Assembly (NCBI GenBank): GCA_021798795.1
Contig: JAJZBR010000017.1
Location: 1-32,879, forward strand
DNA: 32,879 nt
Origin: Pseudomonadota bacterium
GTDB lineage: Bacteria; Pseudomonadota; Gammaproteobacteria; JAKAQQ01
Direction: 5' to 3'
Positions 29,690 to 32,879 of this stretch are shown here, in pieces. The position numbers and the translations under genes are program-made. The number at the start of each line of letters is the position of its first letter. Positions within the stretch are counted from its first letter, which is position 1. The notes beneath the pieces were generated by a model. That model saw only the letters and a program-made list of their open reading frames with translations, was not told where the DNA came from and ran no database searches.

Positions 29690-32185
29690 CTACGCCGTGT
29701 TGAGTGCCCGCCAGAAGCGGGTTCGACTTGCGGAGAGAGGTTGTGCCATCGCCAGAAAGCCGAGTGCGAGCGTAGCTAAAGCAGTGATCAACGGGGTGGC
29801 GACGAGAATCGGCCAATCCGGGTGGAACCGGACATGGAGCAGCGAGCGGGCATCGAGCCATCCCATGATTCCTGCGGCCAACGCGCCGAGGGTGCCCGAC
29901 AGGAGCCCGAGGAGGGCGAACTCGATCGCGAGCCAGGCGATGATTTTCTGGAGGCGGACCCCGAGTGTCCGTAACAAGATAATTTCGTGCCTGCGTTCTT
30001 GCCGGGTCAGGGCAACGACCAGGTAAGCCAGGAGCAACGATGCGGCCAGTGTCGAGAGCATGAGGACGGATACCGCCTGGGTGGCACGGGTCAGCAAGTG
30101 TCTCAACTCGCGGATGAGAAGATGGATGTCGATCACTGTGACTCCGGGGAACCGGGATGGGAGATCGGCCAGGAAGGTACGCGCCGCGGGCGGAGCCTTC
30201 ACGGATGTGAGGTAACTGTGGGGCAACCCCCGGACCGCGATCGGGGAAAGCAGGACGAAGAAGTTCGGCGTCATGTGATCCCAGCGCACCGATCTGAGGC
30301 TCGTCACACGCGCCGAAAACGTGCTCCCGGCAATTCGGTATTCGAGCCGATCACCCAGGCGGACCCCCATCGTATGCGCGAATCTCCGAACCAGGGAGGC
30401 GTCAGGATGATCGGTTCCGGCCCGCCAGAAATGTCCCCCGACGATCCGGTCGCCTGCAGGCAGCGCGGAACTCGCGCTCAGGCTCTGGTCATGCCGGATC
30501 CAGAACCGACGACCCGGATTGCGGGTCAGACGGGCTCGGAGCGGGTGACCATTCAACGCGACGAGACGAGCCACATAAAGCGGGGCGAATGGATGGGGGG
30601 CGACCCGATGCTGCCGGAGTAGTGCCACCAACCGGGCGCGTTCGCCCGGCTCGACGCCCAGAACGAACCAGTTCGGAGTCGTGGATTTGAACATCTCGTG
30701 ATAGCCCGCGAAGAGGCTCGTCTGGGCGGTCTCGAGAAATACGAGAAAGAAAATAATGAGGGTGAGCGACGCGAGAGAAAGTGCCACAAAGGCCGGTCGT
30801 CGATTGAGGCTCGAGAGTACCCAGCCGAGCTCTGCATGGATCCAGGACAGGGGACCCCCGAGTAGCCGGAGAAACAGGAATGCGAGGGTCGAGACGACAA
30901 GCACCAAGGCCAGAGCGAACGCGAGGTAACGGAAACTCCCCCCGCCGCCCAGGGCGTACCAGAGACCGTAAGCCAGAACCAGTATGACGAGACTGGCCAG
31001 AGCTTGTCCGGCTCCCCAACCCTCGCGGGGTGGATCCATCCGGAGCGTTTCCGCCGGAGAGACCCGAAGGAGCCAGAGCCAGGCCGGCAGCGCACTCAAA
31101 TAGGAGAGGAACGCGGCTGCCGCGAGCGTCGCGATGAATGTGGGTAGCGGCGAAAATCCCCCTCCCGCGATCGCCAGGTTCGGCGCAACCGCGCTCAAGA
31201 CGAGTGCGTAGCATCCAAAGCCCAGGATTCCACCGAGGAGCACCCCAGTGCCGACCTGGATCCCGCGCTCCAGCATGAGACGACGCAAGAGTCGGGTACG
31301 GTTCAATCCCCAGGCGCGGAGCAGGGCGACTTCGGGACGCTCCAGTCGTGCGGCGTCGCGGGCGCTCAAGAGAAGGGTGAGAAATGCCAGAAAGAGGGTG
31401 CCGGTGATCGCGAGGGAGAGAAAACGTTCCGTGCGGTCCAGGGCAGCACTGATCCGCGCCGCCTGTTTGCGAGGAGTCAGAACTTGGATCGCGAGGCCTC
31501 GATCCTCTTGATGGATGCGGGCACGAAAAATCGCGAGGGAGGGGGTCGACCCGCGCGCGAGCAACTCGTAGGAGATCCGGCTTTGGGTTCCGACGAGGCG
31601 TGTTTGGGGGAGCGTTTGCCGATTGATCAGGATGGGTGGGGCAAACAGGTCAAAACCGGTTGAGATGGCCGGGGCAGACGAGAGGAGTCCCGAGATGACG
31701 AATGTCGCGTATCCGACCGTGACCCGCCCTCCCACCCGGGCCCCGAGTGCCGCGAGGAGCTCGGGGGTGATCCAGACCGAACCGGGTTCGGGACCTCGTC
31801 TCAGAGATTCGGATGCCTGACTGAGCGTGCGGCGCAGGCGCACCTGACCCAGGAGGGGGTAGTGGGATCCCGTGGCATTGAGTTCGGCGAGGTGGGTCTT
31901 CCCTCCCGAGACCACCACGGTTGGAAATCGAATCAGGCTGGTTTCAGTGATGCCCGGTGTGCGGATGGCTCTGAGGAATCGATGGGGGAAAGGCGCGCTC
32001 CTTGTCAACACGAGGTCTCCGCCGAATGCGACCGCCGCGTGACGGGTGAGACTTGCGCGGAGGCGTCCATCGAGCAGGGAAACCGACGTGAGTGCTGTCG
32101 ACGCGAGAATCAGTGCCACGAGAAATGGCAGGGTGCGGCCGAAACTCACAGGGCGCAACACCTGCCACCTTGGACCGGGCCTCAC
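29690..32185 (-). CDS. ybbP: ABC transporter permease YbbP-like
   Basis: An 831-residue FtsX/MacB-superfamily permease. The start is GTG at 32185, overlapping the ybbA stop (GTGA). An N-terminal transmembrane helix (LPFLVALILASTALTSVSLL) is followed by a large periplasmic domain (about 50-260), a cluster of helices (SLAITGTLFLAFLTLLLSA, GVLLGGILGFGCYALVLSAV, FIATLAAAAFLSYLSALPAWLW and more), a second periplasmic domain (about 480-690) and a final helix group (SVLMLSTLAASLLLAYLVVAL, ...). The duplicated plan matches E. coli YbbP. Together with YbbA it should form an exporter or envelope-lipid or protein-release machine; its substrate is unknown. Confidence 0.88.
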   Translation of the reverse strand: MRPGPRWQVLRPVSFGRTLPFLVALILASTALTSVSLLDGRLRASLTRHAAVAFGGDLVLTRSAPFPHRFLRAIRTPGITETSLIRFPTVVVSGGKTHLAELNATGSHYPLLGQVRLRRTLSQASESLRRGPEPGSVWITPELLAALGARVGGRVTVGYATFVISGLLSSAPAISTGFDLFAPPILINRQTLPQTRLVGTQSRISYELLARGSTPSLAIFRARIHQEDRGLAIQVLTPRKQAARISAALDRTERFLSLAITGTLFLAFLTLLLSARDAARLERPEVALLRAWGLNRTRLLRRLMLERGIQVGTGVLLGGILGFGCYALVLSAVAPNLAIAGGGFSPLPTFIATLAAAAFLSYLSALPAWLWLLRVSPAETLRMDPPREGWGAGQALASLVILVLAYGLWYALGGGGSFRYLAFALALVLVVSTLAFLFLRLLGGPLSWIHAELGWVLSSLNRRPAFVALSLASLTLIIFFLVFLETAQTSLFAGYHEMFKSTTPNWFVLGVEPGERARLVALLRQHRVAPHPFAPLYVARLVALNGHPLRARLTRNPGRRFWIRHDQSLSASSALPAGDRIVGGHFWRAGTDHPDASLVRRFAHTMGVRLGDRLEYRIAGSTFSARVTSLRSVRWDHMTPNFFVLLSPIAVRGLPHSYLTSVKAPPAARTFLADLPSRFPGVTVIDIHLLIRELRHLLTRATQAVSVLMLSTLAASLLLAYLVVALTRQERRHEIILLRTLGVRLQKIIAWLAIEFALLGLLSGTLGALAAGIMGWLDARSLLHVRFHPDWPILVATPLITALATLALGFLAMAQPLSASRTRFWRALNTA

Positions 32186-32874
32186 GATTGCTCCGGATTC
32201 TTTTGAAGGGTGCCTCCAGTGAGGACGGAACGGTATGCACAACGCCCGGCCAGTTCACGGTCATGTGTCGCAAGAATCAGCGTGGTCCGATGGATGCGGT
32301 TCAGTTCAAACAGCAAATCGGCGACCACCCGGGCGCTTTGCGAATCGAGATTTCCGGTCGGCTCGTCCGCGAAGAGCACCTGTGGCGCTCCGGCGAACGC
32401 ACGCGCGATGGCGACACGCTGTTGCTCCCCACCCGATAGACGCGCCGGTTTGTGCATGAGCCGGTGTCCGAGACCGACAGCTTCGAGTGCGGAGCGGGCC
32501 CGCTCGCGCGCGTCCGGCAGGCGGCGGATCCTGAGCGGGAAGGAGACATTCTCCCAGGCGCTCAAGGTCGGGAGCAGATGAAAGGACTGGAAAACGAAAC
32601 CGACCGAGGTGAGCCTGAGATCGGAGCGCAGATCGTCATCCAGCTCATCCAATGCCTGGCCAAGCAGCCGGATGCGACCCTGGCTCGGGAGTTCAAGCCC
32701 CGCGAGAAGGGACAGGAGCGTGGTTTTCCCCGATCCCGATATCCCGATCAGGGCCCAGGACGAACCCGACTCGATCCGAAGGTCGATCTCCCGTAGAATC
32801 TCGATCGGACCATCGGATCCGGAATAGTGATGGCTCACATTTTGAGCTTGCACGGCAGGAGGGGATTCAGACAT
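32182..32874 (-). CDS. ybbA: ABC transporter ATP-binding protein YbbA-like
   Basis: A 230-residue ATPase of the LolD/MacB class. Walker A GISGSGKTT (about 44-52), Q-loop VGFVFQSFHLLPTLSAWENV, signature LSGGEQQRVAIARAF, Walker B VLFADEPTGNLD, and the H-loop in LILATHD are all intact. The wording follows E. coli YbbA closely. ATG at 32874 lies five bases from the window edge, so the upstream promoter and ribosome binding site are not visible. In E. coli ybbA is divergent to tesA; that cannot be checked here. Confidence 0.93.
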   Translation of the reverse strand: MSESPPAVQAQNVSHHYSGSDGPIEILREIDLRIESGSSWALIGISGSGKTTLLSLLAGLELPSQGRIRLLGQALDELDDDLRSDLRLTSVGFVFQSFHLLPTLSAWENVSFPLRIRRLPDARERARSALEAVGLGHRLMHKPARLSGGEQQRVAIARAFAGAPQVLFADEPTGNLDSQSARVVADLLFELNRIHRTTLILATHDRELAGRCAYRSVLTGGTLQKNPEQS

Positions 32875-32879
32875 TCTGG

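Overview
This window is one contiguous, gene-dense, high-GC (clearly above 55% by eye) chromosomal segment from what looks like a gammaproteobacterium. The evidence is the pairing of an NtrB/NtrC system with a DUF4124 gene, a full MSHA type IV pilus locus, the yibN-grxC-secB-gpsA gene order known from Escherichia coli with a divergent envC beside it, and a YbbA/YbbP ABC pair. I cannot name the genus. I saw no insertion sequence, tRNA, rRNA, CRISPR array or prophage.

Region 1 (1-4330, plus strand) starts with the tail of a sensor histidine kinase. It continues with a DUF4124 periplasmic protein, the nitrogen-regulation pair ntrB (glnL) and ntrC (glnG), and an alpha/beta hydrolase whose start codon overlaps the ntrC stop. 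A near-perfect NtrC operator (17 bp) abuts the ntrB start codon.

Region 2 (4324-24094, minus strand) is an MSHA-type pilus locus. In transcription order the biogenesis genes are mshI, mshI2, mshJ, K, L, M, N, E, G and F, most of them overlapping or nearly so. The structural genes follow: mshA (major pilin), C, D, O, P and Q. A perfect 11-bp hairpin followed by eight T residues lies between the mshA stop and the conserved part of mshC, where it could set the ratio of major to minor pilins.

The most unusual feature is a four-gene, translationally coupled cassette (10264-14124) between the biogenesis and structural pilus modules. It encodes a true lysine 2,3-aminomutase (KamA-type; the cluster cysteines, PLP lysine and both lysine-binding aspartates are present), two different D-Ala-D-Ala-ligase-like ATP-grasp enzymes, and a GNAT acetyltransferase. 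It has its own candidate sigma-70 promoter, an inverted repeat in the leader, and a C10 homopolymer in the kamA N-terminal extension that could make the cassette phase-variable. The parts suggest synthesis of a beta-lysine-containing, ligated and possibly acetylated small molecule or modification. The product cannot be read from sequence.

Region 3 (24269-27513, minus strand) is a housekeeping operon: membrane-anchored rhodanese (yibN), glutaredoxin (CGYC active site), secB, gpsA, and a class 1B-type dihydroorotate dehydrogenase. Region 4 (27720-29663, plus strand) holds envC (amidase activator with a degenerate LytM domain) and an unrecognised small outer-membrane beta-barrel candidate. Region 5 (29690-32874, minus strand) is the ybbA/ybbP ABC transporter pair, with ybbA starting five bases inside the window edge.

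No gene-free stretch exceeds 300 bases. The larger gaps (208-430, 10093-10263, 14125-14344, 24095-24268, 27514-27719, 28884-29030) are covered as regulatory entries or as findings.
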